From positions 1 to 46,061 of the forward strand of contig NZ_JALHLX010000017.1 in assembly GCF_022844385.1 (NCBI RefSeq): a DNA stretch of 46,061 bases. Reading direction: 5' to 3'. The notes under the pieces are model-generated. The model did no database searches. It had not been told where the DNA came from and worked only from the letters and a program-made list of their open reading frames with translations. Below are positions 17,670 to 26,800 of this stretch, piece by piece; the stretch's first letter is position 1, and the number at the start of each line of letters is the position of its first letter. The translations under genes and the position numbers were made by a program. The DNA comes from Hydrogenophaga sp. (GTDB lineage: Bacteria; Pseudomonadota; Gammaproteobacteria; Burkholderiales; Burkholderiaceae_C).

Positions 17670-18224
17670 TCAGCGCGGCTTGACGCGCTCGGCGAGCGTG
17701 CGCAAGGCCACCAGTTGTTCGCCAATGAACTTGGCGGTGGTCTCGTCGGTCAGCTCACCTTCGGCGTTGAACTTGCTGCCCGACTGGTTGATGAACACCT
17801 CGGGCTTGTTCAGCGTGAAGGCGTTGAGGAACACCAGCACCTGTCGCAGGTGGTACTGCACGCGGGCCGTGCCCACCGGGCCGGGGCTCGCGCCGAGGAT
17901 GGCCACCGGCTTGCCGTCGAACGGAGGCGACGGTGGGCGCGACATCCAGTCCAGCGTGTTCTTGAGCACGCCGGGGATCGAGAAGTTGTACTCGGGCGTG
18001 GCAATGAGTACCGCGTCGGCAGCAGCGATCTTCGCTTTCAGTGCCGTCACCGAGGCAGGTTCACCGGCGGCACGCACGTCGTCGTTGTAGAAGGGAATGT
18101 CGGCGATGTCGACGATCTCGATCGCCATGCCCTCGGGCGCCAGGCGCTGCGCCGCGCGCAGTGCCATGGTGTTGGTGGAACTCTTGCGCAGGCTGCCGGA
18201 GATGGCAACGACGTGGAATGTCAT
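17670..18224 (-). CDS. NAD(P)H-dependent FMN reductase
   Basis: The 184 residues form a flavodoxin-like fold. The phosphate-binding loop is GSLRKSSTN (residues 10-18) and the FMN-contact motif TPEYNFSIPGVLKNTLDW lies at about 78-95. DGKPVAILGASPG follows. These proteins supply reduced flavin to partner oxygenases or act as quinone/azo reductases. It sits 88 bases upstream of the MesD-like gene on the same strand. A flavin reductase beside MesD would fit the oxygen dependence reported for MesD, but that is inference. Confidence 0.87.
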   Translation of the reverse strand: MTFHVVAISGSLRKSSTNTMALRAAQRLAPEGMAIEIVDIADIPFYNDDVRAAGEPASVTALKAKIAAADAVLIATPEYNFSIPGVLKNTLDWMSRPPSPPFDGKPVAILGASPGPVGTARVQYHLRQVLVFLNAFTLNKPEVFINQSGSKFNAEGELTDETTAKFIGEQLVALRTLAERVKPR

Positions 18225-18249
18225 GGGGATGTCCTGAAAAATGAGGAGG

Positions 18250-19251
18250 TCAGTCGAGCGAGATGTTGGCGGCCCGGATGAGTGCGGTCCAGCGCTCCAC
18301 GTCGCGCTTGAGCATGGCAGATGTCTGCTCCACGCTGATGGTCAGGGGTTTGCCACCGGCCTTGGTGAACACATCGCGCAGCTCGGGCTCGGCGATCACG
18401 GCGGCCAGCTCGGTGCGCAAGCGCTGCAGGGCCGCTGGCGGCGTGCCGCGCGGCGCGAAGTAGCCGAACCACGATTCCAGGTCCAGCCTGGCCACGCCGG
18501 TCTCGTTGATGGTGGGCACGGTGGGCTGCAAGGCGTTGCGTTCGGCGCCGGAGACTGCCAATGGAAACACCTTGCCCGATTCGATGTGCGAACGCGTGGT
18601 GGGCGTGAGGTCGAAGAACATGTCGACGCGGCCACCGAGCAGGTCGGTGTAGGCGGCTTGCGCGCCGCGGTAAGGCACGTGCGTGATCTCGATCCCGGCC
18701 AACTGCCACAGCGCGGCGGCCAGCACGTGCTGGCCCGAGCCGTTGCCGGCCGAGGCGTAGGTCAGCTTGCCGGGGTTGGCCTTGGCGTGGGCCACCACCT
18801 CGGCCAGCGTTTTGAAGGGCAGGTCGGCGCGCGCGATCAGCGTGTAGCTGTAGCTCACGGCCAGGCCCACGGGTTCAAAGTCGCGCAGGCTGTCGTACGA
18901 GAGGCTTTTGTACAGGCCCATGTTGAGCACCATGTTCGACACCGAACCGGTGAGCAGGGTGTAGCCGTCGGGGGCGGCCTTGGCCGCCGCGTCGGTGCCG
19001 ATCAACGTGCCCGAACCGGTGCGGTTTTCCACCACCACCGGCTGGCCCAGGCGCTTGGCCAGGCGTTCGCCCAGTGCACGCGCCACAAAGTCAAACCCGC
19101 CGCCGGGCGGCTGCGGCACGATCACGCGCAGCGCGCGCGACGGATAGTCGGCCTGCGCCCAGGCCGCGGGTGCGAACACGCTCAGCAGGCAGGCTGCGGG
19201 CAGGGCTGCCACGAGGTGGCGGCGCGAGGTCGAGAGTGGGTTGTCTTGCAT
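18250..19251 (-). CDS. Bug/TctC-family periplasmic binding protein
   Basis: TctC-type proteins capture carboxylates for tripartite tricarboxylate transporters and are strongly expanded in Burkholderiales. The 333 residues start with a signal peptide holding paired arginines (STSRRHLVAALPAACLLSVF...AWAQ). The mature part has YPSRALRVIVPQPPGGGFDF, ENRTGSGTLIGTDAAAKAAPDGYTLL and THVPYRGAQAAYTDLLGGRVD, all hallmarks. No TctA or TctB gene is nearby. It lies 25 bases upstream of the FMN reductase and 56 bases after the NTF2-like gene, same strand. Confidence 0.92.
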   Translation of the reverse strand: MQDNPLSTSRRHLVAALPAACLLSVFAPAAWAQADYPSRALRVIVPQPPGGGFDFVARALGERLAKRLGQPVVVENRTGSGTLIGTDAAAKAAPDGYTLLTGSVSNMVLNMGLYKSLSYDSLRDFEPVGLAVSYSYTLIARADLPFKTLAEVVAHAKANPGKLTYASAGNGSGQHVLAAALWQLAGIEITHVPYRGAQAAYTDLLGGRVDMFFDLTPTTRSHIESGKVFPLAVSGAERNALQPTVPTINETGVARLDLESWFGYFAPRGTPPAALQRLRTELAAVIAEPELRDVFTKAGGKPLTISVEQTSAMLKRDVERWTALIRAANISLD

Positions 19252-19307
19252 GTCTGTCTCCTGTCTTGTTGTGAAGCGAACCGGCGGGCGCGTGACTCAC
19301 GCGGAAT

Positions 19308-19940
19308 TCAGGCGGGGTTGATCTCGCGCTCCAGCGGGCCGCCGGCCAGCCAGGCTGCGCCGCGGCGGTAGAGGTCTTGCACCTCGGCGCCCTTGAGCAT
19401 GGGCATGTCCAGCTTGACCGTGTAGCCGATGCGGGTCTGGATGTAGGCGAGGTGCCGGTAGCCCTCGGGGAAGCCGGCCAGGGCCTGCTGGTCCAGCGAG
19501 AGCTGGGCTGCGGGGTCGACCGCGTCGATGCGGTCCTTCTCATAGATCGGCTGGCGGTGCAGCAGCTTCCACTGGCCATCGACCTTCACCACGAAGTCGT
19601 AAAAGCGGCCGGTGCACACCACGTCGCACAGCACCGGGCCATGTTCGCCTTCGACCATGCCGCGCTGCGAAATGGTCATCTTGGTCTGGGCAATCGCGCG
19701 GTCGCCCGCCACCTCGATGGCCGAGCCGCCGAGAAAGTGCAGGATGCTCACGCCCTTCGCCCAGCCCTCCTGCGTGACGCGGATGAAGTCGGCAAACGGG
19801 CCCTGGAACCAGGTGGCCATCATCACGCCCTGCGGGTGCCACACCGTGGCGAAGCGGTGCCAGTCACCCGCGTCGCGCCACACCGCCCAGCGCTCCACCA
19901 TCTGGCGCACCAGCAGTTGGTCGTTCAGGTCTTCGTTCAT
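19308..19940 (-). CDS. NTF2-like (SnoaL-type) protein
   Basis: The 210-residue protein begins MNEDLNDQLLVRQMVERWAV with GGAGA upstream. The central region (RDAGDWHRFATVWHPQGVMM ... SAIEVAGDRAIAQTKMTISQ ... GRFYDFVVKVDGQWKLLHRQPIYEKD) fits the SnoaL-like / nuclear transport factor 2 cone fold. That fold is often used by small-molecule isomerases, hydrolases or dehydratases. The C-terminal 60 residues extend the fold. Function is not predictable. It precedes the TctC gene on the same strand, so it may act on the same small molecule. Confidence 0.7.
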   Translation of the reverse strand: MNEDLNDQLLVRQMVERWAVWRDAGDWHRFATVWHPQGVMMATWFQGPFADFIRVTQEGWAKGVSILHFLGGSAIEVAGDRAIAQTKMTISQRGMVEGEHGPVLCDVVCTGRFYDFVVKVDGQWKLLHRQPIYEKDRIDAVDPAAQLSLDQQALAGFPEGYRHLAYIQTRIGYTVKLDMPMLKGAEVQDLYRRGAAWLAGGPLEREINPA

Positions 19941-20099
19941 TGAATGTCTCCTTCGTTGTTCTGGATGGACGCCATGGCGTACCCGTGCCCGGGCCGACGC
20001 CGGGCGTGGGCGCACTCTATGTCGATCGCGTTGAGGGAAGAACCCCCGGGGTGAAAATCAAATTTGCAGAATCTGCAAAACCCGGGGCTGGACTGCGGG

Positions 20100-20777
20100 T
20101 CAGGCCTGCGGTGCGCCGGCCTGCAGGCCGGGTGCGGCGCGCGCGAACGCGTCGAGTTGTTCGCAGGCCGCCATGATGCGTTGCACGTTGGGCAATTCCG
20201 GCAGTTCGATCTTGAAGAGACGTGTCATGACCACGATGCTGGCCAGGCAGATGTCGGCCAGCGTGGGCGTGTGGCCATGGCAGAAGGTGCCGGTCTCCGG
20301 CTCGCCGGCCAGGCGCTGTTCGAGGGCCTGCAGGCCGGTGGTGAACCACTGGATCTGCCACGCACGCCAGGCGGCTTCGTCAAAGCCGCCCACGCTGGTG
20401 AGGTACTTCTTCACCCGGGGCGTGACGAGCGGATGGGTGTCCGCCGCCAGCAGCGTGGCGAGCGAGCGCACGCGGGCGCGGCCGTGCGCATCGACCGGCA
20501 ACAGGGCCGGTGTGGGGTGCGTTTCTTCGATGAATTCGAGGATCGCCAGCGACTGTGTGATCGGCGTTTTCGGCTGGTCGGGCGCGTTGTCGATGAGCGC
20601 AGGAATGGCGCCCATCGGGTTGATCCCGAGGTAGGCCTCGCTTCGCTGTTCGCCAGCTTCCAGGTTGACGTTGATTTCGTTGGGCTGCACGCCCTTGAGG
20701 TTGAAGGCCACGCGCACGCGGTAGGTGGCCGAGGTGCGCCAGAAAGCGTAGAGGTCGAAGCGTGCGGTGTCTGTCAT
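20100..20777 (-). CDS. maiA: Maleylacetoacetate isomerase / zeta-class glutathione S-transferase
   Basis: MaiA isomerises maleylacetoacetate (or maleylpyruvate) with glutathione. The ATG at 20777 gives 225 residues. The N-terminal thioredoxin-like half starts FDLYAFWRTSATYRVRVAFN, the bacterial form of the zeta SSxxxRVR motif (Thr-Ser here). GINPMGAIPALID and ITQSLAILEFIEETHP follow. The C-terminal helical half has FCHGHTPTLADICLASIV. The homogentisate or gentisate genes that usually accompany it are not in this window. The gene has a separate 159-base gap before the NTF2-like gene. Confidence 0.87.
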   Translation of the reverse strand: MTDTARFDLYAFWRTSATYRVRVAFNLKGVQPNEINVNLEAGEQRSEAYLGINPMGAIPALIDNAPDQPKTPITQSLAILEFIEETHPTPALLPVDAHGRARVRSLATLLAADTHPLVTPRVKKYLTSVGGFDEAAWRAWQIQWFTTGLQALEQRLAGEPETGTFCHGHTPTLADICLASIVVMTRLFKIELPELPNVQRIMAACEQLDAFARAAPGLQAGAPQA

Positions 20778-20974
20778 GGGGTGTCCTGCGTTGTGTTGGG
20801 CGGGCTGTGACGGGGCCGGCACACTGTAGTCGCAGTGCAGCATCAAAGGCGCTTCACAGTCCGCTGCGCGACCGTTACCATGCTCACGATCGCGTCAGAA
20901 TGCGCGTTCGGGTGTGGCCTTGCGCCCGTGTTTTTCGCCAAGCGCCCTCATCAAAACACCTCAGGAGACAAGAC

Positions 20975-22204
20975 ATGAAAACCATTCACCGCATGAGCTC
21001 GGTGGCCCTCGCCATGGGCCTGGCCCTCGGCAGCGCCGCCGCCCTGGCGCAAACCGCAGCCCCTGCCGCACCCCCGCCACCCGCCTGGAAACAAGGCATG
21101 CCCGAGAGCATGGCCACCTCCACGCTGGCACCACTGGCCGGCAAGAACACGGTCACCCCGGCGGCCGACATTCCGATCGACAAGATCAAGCTGCCGCCAG
21201 GATTCAAGGTCGAGGTCTGGGCCACCGGCCTGCCGGGCGGACGCGCCATGGCCATGGGCGACGAAGGCAAGATTTACGTGGGCACGCGTGGCCTGGGCCG
21301 GGTGTACGAGGTGAGCAACAACGGCACGGAGCGCAGCGTGCGCACCGTGGTGGACAAACTGGTGCAGCCCGCGGGCGTGGCATTCAAGGACGGCGCCCTG
21401 TACGTGATGGCCATCAACAAGGTGCTGCGCTTCGACGGCATCGAGAAGAACCCCGCAGTGGCACCTGTGGACATGACGGCTGCTTTCAAGTTGCCGCCCG
21501 AACAACACCACAACTGGAAGTACATCGCCTTCGGCCCCGACGGCAAGCTCTATGTGCCGTTCGGCGCGCCGTGCAATATCTGTGAGTTGCCGACCCCCGA
21601 GTACGCGCAGATCCGCCGCTACAACCCGGACGGCTCGGGCATGGAGGTGGTGGCCACGGGCGTGCGCAACAGCGTGGGCTTTGACTGGCACCCCACCACC
21701 AAGGAACTCTGGTTCAGCAACCACGGCCGCGACTGGATGGGCGACGACACCCCGCACGACACCGTCCACCGCATGCACAAGGTGGGCCTGAACTTCGGCT
21801 TCCCATCGTGCCACCAGGGCAACCTGCCCGACCCCGATGTGAAGAAGGACAACGCCTGCGCCGGCGTGGAGCCACCCGTGGCGCTCATGGGCCCGCACTC
21901 CGCGAGCATGGGCGTCACTTTCTACACCGGCAACATGTTTCCGGCCGAGTACAAGGGCGTGCTGTTCAACGCGCGCAAGGGCTCGTGGAACCGCACGAAG
22001 AAGATCGGCTACGACATCGTGATGGTGAAGGCCAGCGCTGACGGCAAGAACAGCCAGGTGGTGCCGTTCATGACCGGTTTCATGAACGAGGCCGACCAGT
22101 CGTTCTGGGGCCGCCCGGCCTACATGCTGCAGATGAAGGACGGCTCGATGCTGGTCTCCGACGAGCAGCTGGGTGCGATCTACCGCATCACCTACGCGAA
22201 GTAA
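20975..22204 (+). CDS. PQQ-dependent sugar dehydrogenase-like protein (sorbosone dehydrogenase type)
   Basis: The 409-residue protein has a Sec signal peptide (MKTIHRMSSVALAMGLALG...ALA) and a beta-propeller of the soluble glucose/sorbosone dehydrogenase family. Landmarks are IDKIKLPPGFKVEVWATGLPGGRAMA, HHNWKYIAFGPDGKLYVPFGAPCNICELP, GVRNSVGFDWHPTTKELWFSNHGRDW and LGAIYRITY at the end (positions about 65-408). PQQ would be the cofactor, and no PQQ synthesis genes are seen. A GGAGA site precedes the ATG. The cytochrome c gene begins 3 bases after its stop and is the probable electron acceptor. Confidence 0.88.
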   Translation: MKTIHRMSSVALAMGLALGSAAALAQTAAPAAPPPPAWKQGMPESMATSTLAPLAGKNTVTPAADIPIDKIKLPPGFKVEVWATGLPGGRAMAMGDEGKIYVGTRGLGRVYEVSNNGTERSVRTVVDKLVQPAGVAFKDGALYVMAINKVLRFDGIEKNPAVAPVDMTAAFKLPPEQHHNWKYIAFGPDGKLYVPFGAPCNICELPTPEYAQIRRYNPDGSGMEVVATGVRNSVGFDWHPTTKELWFSNHGRDWMGDDTPHDTVHRMHKVGLNFGFPSCHQGNLPDPDVKKDNACAGVEPPVALMGPHSASMGVTFYTGNMFPAEYKGVLFNARKGSWNRTKKIGYDIVMVKASADGKNSQVVPFMTGFMNEADQSFWGRPAYMLQMKDGSMLVSDEQLGAIYRITYAK

Positions 22205-22207
22205 GGC

Positions 22208-22795
22208 ATGGCGAAACTGTCGCTGGCGCGGGGCGTGTGCGCACTCCTCGGGGCCGTGCTGTGGGCTGGCTCCCCGGTGTGGGCGCAAGACATTTCGGCG
22301 CGCCTGATGGCCTGCGCGGCCTGCCACGGGGCGGACGGCAACTCGCAGTTGCCCAACATCCCGTCGCTGGCCGGGCAGCCCAAGGTGTTCATTGAAAACC
22401 AGCTCGTCATCATCCGCGAGGGGCTGCGCGACATCCCTGCCATGAAGGGCTTGCTCGATGGTGTGAGCGACGCGGAGATCACCGCCATGGCGGTGCACTT
22501 CGCCAAGCTGCCGGCACGCAACGCGCCGACACCGGGCGACCCCGCGCTCATGGCACAAGGCAAGGTGCTGGCCGAGGGCATGCGCTGCGGCATCTGTCAC
22601 CTGCCCGACTACCGGGGGCGCGAACAGATGCCCCGGCTGGCGGCGCAGCGCGAAGACTATTTGCTCTATTCCATGCTGCAGTTCAAGAACAACCAGGCCA
22701 CCGGACGTGACACCATCATGGCGGCCTCGCTCTACGGCGTGTCCGACAACGACCTCAAGGCCCTCGCCCATTTCCTGGCGCGCGTGCCGCCCTGA
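22208..22795 (+). CDS. Diheme cytochrome c
   Basis: The 195-residue protein has a signal peptide (about 1-26) and two c-type heme sites. They are CAACH (Cys36, Cys39, His40) and CGICH (Cys127, Cys130, His131). Methionines that could be sixth ligands are present after each (for example in DIPAMKGLL and MPRLAAQ). It follows the PQQ-type dehydrogenase by 3 bases, so it most likely takes electrons from it in the periplasm. The two-domain layout resembles cytochrome c4-like proteins. Confidence 0.9.
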   Translation: MAKLSLARGVCALLGAVLWAGSPVWAQDISARLMACAACHGADGNSQLPNIPSLAGQPKVFIENQLVIIREGLRDIPAMKGLLDGVSDAEITAMAVHFAKLPARNAPTPGDPALMAQGKVLAEGMRCGICHLPDYRGREQMPRLAAQREDYLLYSMLQFKNNQATGRDTIMAASLYGVSDNDLKALAHFLARVPP

Positions 22796-22813
22796 GGACT
22801 GTCGTGTGCTGCG

Positions 22814-23668
22814 TCAGGCAGCGCTGCTCTGTTCATCGCTCAGTGTGACCAGCAACTGGATCACCTCGGCGCACTCTTCCTCGATGCGTCCGATCCGCCG
22901 CGACACCTCGGGCGAGAGGCCTTTCTGGTCGGTGTGGCGGATCGATTCGGTCTGCTCCAGGATGGCCGACATGCGTTCGAACAACTCGGAGGTGATGCTG
23001 TCGCTGCTGGCCACGTCCTGCACAGACGGCGCCGCAGCGGTTCGCACCTTTGCGGGGGGCTCGACGGGGGCTGCCGGCGCGGCCGCCTTGACGGCGGGGA
23101 TGCTGGCGAAATCGGCAAAGATCTGTGTCTCTGCGAAGCTGTTCTCGATTTCCAGGCGCGAATGCCCCGAGGGCGACGACGTTTTGGGTGCCGTGGTGTG
23201 GGCGGTCTTGCTGGTGAAGTCGCCTTGTGAGGACAGGCTCAGCTCGATGGTCTCCACGTCTTCATTGAGCAACTGATCAACCCGCGCGCGGATGGCTTCA
23301 CGGTTGATCGGCTTGACGAAAAAGTCCACCGCACCGAATTCCATGGCTCGGCGGCGGTAGCTGTCTTCGGTGTGCGAGGTCACCATGATGACCTGCGTGT
23401 CGCGTGTCCTGGGGTTGTGCTGCATGCGTTGCATCACCTCGTAGCCACTCAGGTCGGGCATGTCCACATCGATCAGCATCAGGTCGGGCTGGTGCGCGTC
23501 GAGCTTCTTGAGGGCGTCTTCGCCGCGCACCGAAAAGTAGAGCTGGGCGCAGTCCATCAGCGTGCGGGCCAGCACATGCACCATGGACGGATCGTCGTCG
23601 ACGATCAGCACCCGGCGGCGTTCGGTGGTTGGGTCGTGTGTTGCGTGGTCCACGGCAGCTCCAGTCAT
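22814..23668 (-). CDS. Response regulator with helical C-terminal region
   Basis: The 284 residues begin with a receiver domain (about 19-135). Acidic residues Asp24-26 lie in VLIVDDDPS, the phospho-acceptor is Asp67 in LMLIDVDMPDLSGYEVM, and MVTSHTEDS and FFVKPINRE carry the Thr and Lys. A low-complexity Ala/Pro-rich linker (about 145-210) follows. A C-terminal helical part (ITSELFERMSAILEQTESIR and RRIGRIEEECAEVIQLLVTL) has no DNA-binding motif. The real start may be a GTG at residue 6, which has GGAG at a better distance. It is divergent from the large hybrid kinase, which could be its partner. Confidence 0.85.
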   Translation of the reverse strand: MTGAAVDHATHDPTTERRRVLIVDDDPSMVHVLARTLMDCAQLYFSVRGEDALKKLDAHQPDLMLIDVDMPDLSGYEVMQRMQHNPRTRDTQVIMVTSHTEDSYRRRAMEFGAVDFFVKPINREAIRARVDQLLNEDVETIELSLSSQGDFTSKTAHTTAPKTSSPSGHSRLEIENSFAETQIFADFASIPAVKAAAPAAPVEPPAKVRTAAAPSVQDVASSDSITSELFERMSAILEQTESIRHTDQKGLSPEVSRRIGRIEEECAEVIQLLVTLSDEQSSAA

Positions 23669-23863
23669 TGAGTGCTCGATGTTCCCCGCTTGTGCGCACG
23701 TTCAAACGCCGAAAAGCGGCACAAGGCGCCCCCAAATCCTCGCATTGACACCGCGGGGCGCCGCTGATCGTCGCAACTGGGCTGTGGTGCTGCCGCTTAT
23801 TCGCGCCTTCGACGCCAACGCCGGCAAGACACTGGGAGGTCCTGCCCCTTCTGCGCCCAGCCC

Positions 23864-26800
23864 ATGAAACCAGCCCGTTCACGCCGCGAAAAGACGCTGG
23901 CCAGCCTCAGCCTGACGGCGGTGATCCTGTGCCTGGGGCTGGTGGTCAGCGCCCTGAGCGCCTACACCCTCGCCCGCCGTGTGCAGGCCGACGCCCAGGC
24001 CGACTTCTGGCGCAAGAGCGACCTGCTCACCACCGAGATCAGCCAGCGCCTGTCGGCGTCGGAGTACGGCCTGCGGGGTGCGCGTGGCGCTTTTGTGGCC
24101 AGCGAGCGGGTCGATCGGGGCGAGTTCAAGGCCCTGGTCGACTCCATGGACATGCAGCACACCATGCCCGGCAACCGCGGGTTCGGCTGGATCGACCGGG
24201 TGCAGCGCAGCGATTTGCCGGCCTACCTGCGCGAAATGCGGGCAGGCGACTCGCCCGGGCTGACGCTGCGCCAGTTCGGCGAGAAACAGCACGACACGCT
24301 CTATGTGATCCGCTACATCGAACCCGAGGCGCTGAACCAGGGCGCCATGGGGGCTGACGTGGGCAGCGACCCGCGCGGGCGCGCCGCCATCGAACACGCC
24401 ATTGCCAGCGGTGAGACCACGCTCACGCCACCGGTTCCCCTGACCCGCGATGGCTCGCCTTCGCCCGGGTTTCTGCTGCTCAAGCCGGTCTATGCCACGG
24501 GCGCGACGCCCGCCACCGAGGCAGAACGCCGGGCCCTGCTCAAGGGTGTGCTGTACGCCCCTTTGATCGCCCGCGACGTGTTGCGCGGCATCAATGGCAC
24601 GACCGACGATCTGCTGACCTTCCAGCTGTACACCAATCGGGAAGCGCCCTCGCTGGAGAACTGGATCGCCGGTTTTCATGCCATCGAGGGCGGCAAAGGC
24701 ATCACCCGCACCGACGAGCCGCGGATGCCCTCCGTGTCCGCCTACAGCCAGGAACTGCACTTCAAGGTCCATGGGCGAACCTTCACCGTGCTCACCAGCA
24801 GCACGAACACGTTTGAAGCGTCGGTGACGCAGACCCCGGCGCTCGTGGTGCTGGGCGTGGGCATCCTGCTCACACTGGCGTTGGCCTGGATGGCCTCGCA
24901 TGCGGCCCGTGCGCAGCGCCACGCCGAGGCGCTGGCGCGCTCGATGACGATCGACCTGGAGCGACTGGCGGTGGTGGCGCGCCGCACCTCCAACGCGGTG
25001 GTGATCACCGACGCGCAGCGCCGCATCACCTGGGTCAACGCCGGATTCGAGCGCATGTCCGGCTACAGCATGGCCGAGGTTCTGGGGCAAGAAGCAGTCA
25101 AGTTTCTGCAGTTCGAAGGGACCGATGTGCGCGAGCTGGCGCGCCTGCGGGACGCGCTCAATGCCGGCGAGCCTTTCCTGGGCGAGCTGCTCAACCGGGG
25201 CAAGCACGGACGCGACTACTGGATCGAGCTGGAGATCCAGCAGCTGATGTCCGATGCCGGCAAGTTCCTGGGCTTCATGGCGATCCAGAACGACGTCACC
25301 GAGCGCCACCTGAGCGCGGCGGCCCTGCAATCAAGCCAGGCCTTTCTGGACCGCACCGGGCGCATCGGGGGCGTGGGTGGCTGGGCGATGGACCTGGCCA
25401 CCCGGCAGGTTCGCTGGACCGATCAGACCTGCCGCATCCACGACCGCGAGCCCGGGCACATGCCCTCGCTGAAAGAGGCGCTGTCGTATTTCCCGGCAGG
25501 GTCCAGGAGCGTCATCGAGGCCGGATTCAAACTGGCCATGGAATCCGGACAGGCGTTCGACGTGGAGTTGCCCCTGATCACGGCCCGTGGCCGCGCCATC
25601 TGGGTACGGGCCGCCGGGGAGCTTGATGTGCGCGATGGCGTGCCGCGCAGCCTGGTCGGGGCGATGCAGGACATCACTGCGGCCAAACAGTTGTCCGAAG
25701 CGATGGAGCGCAGCAACGAGTTGCTCAGCAACGTCATCGAAAGCCTGCCGTGCGCGCTCAGCGTGGTGGATTCGCAAGGCAAGCTGCTGCTGGCCAACAC
25801 CGAATTCGGTCGGCTGTTTTCCCTGCCGCCCCACCTGTGCCAGCCGGGTGTGACGCGATTTGCCGACATGGTGCGCTTCAGCGCCCTGCGCGGCGACTTC
25901 GGCCCGGGGGACATCGACGAGCTGGTCCACGAAATCATCTACACCGCCAACCACGCCGCTCCGAAGCAGCAGTTCGAGCGCACCTTGGTGGGCGGCGAGG
26001 TGATCGAGCTGCGCCGCGGACGAATGGACAAGGGCGGCTTTGTCAGCACTTACACCGACATCTCGGCGCGGCGCGAAGCCGAGGCGCAGGCCCGCCGCTC
26101 CCAGGATCTGATGTCCAGCGCGCTGGAGGTCACCGGCGCCGGGCTGGTCATCTTCGACCCGTCCGACCGGCTGGTGTTCTGCAATGACCGCTACCGCGAG
26201 CTCTACAGCGAGATCGCCGACCTGCTCAAGCCCGGGGCCGTGTTCGAGGAGATCGTACGCGCCAACCTCGCGCTGCAGGAGCCACCTGCAGCCCAGGGGC
26301 GGCGTGAAGAATGGGTGGCCGAGCGGGTGCGTGACCACCGGCTGGGCGGTGACTGGGAGCGCCGCATCCCGGGCGGACGAACCTTGCGCGTGGTGGAGCG
26401 GGCGCTGCCCGACGGCCATGTGGTGAGCTTTCGCATCGACATCACCAACGTCGTGCGTGCCACCGAGGCGGCAGAGGCGGCCTCGCGCTCCAAGAGCCAG
26501 TTCCTGGCCAACATGAGCCACGAGATCCGCACTCCGATGAACGCCATCCTGGGCATGCTCTCGCTGCTCCAGCGCACGCACCTCACAACCCGCCAGCTCG
26601 ATTACGCCGACAAGGCCGAGAGCGCAGCGCGTTCCCTGCTCGGCCTGCTCAACGACATCCTGGATTTCTCCAAAGTCGAAGCCGGCAAGCTGGTGCTCGA
26701 TCCCCATCCTTTCGGGGTGGACCAGTTGCTGCGCGATCTCGCGGTGGTGCTCTCGGCCAGCGTGGGCGACAAAGAGATCGAGGTGCTGTTCGACATCGAT

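Noticed and set aside
15038..18281. Long + strand open frames opposite the hydrolase, MesD-like and FMN reductase genes
   Set aside because: All three - strand genes have intact catalytic motifs, ribosome-binding sites and operon spacing. The + frames are compositional shadows.
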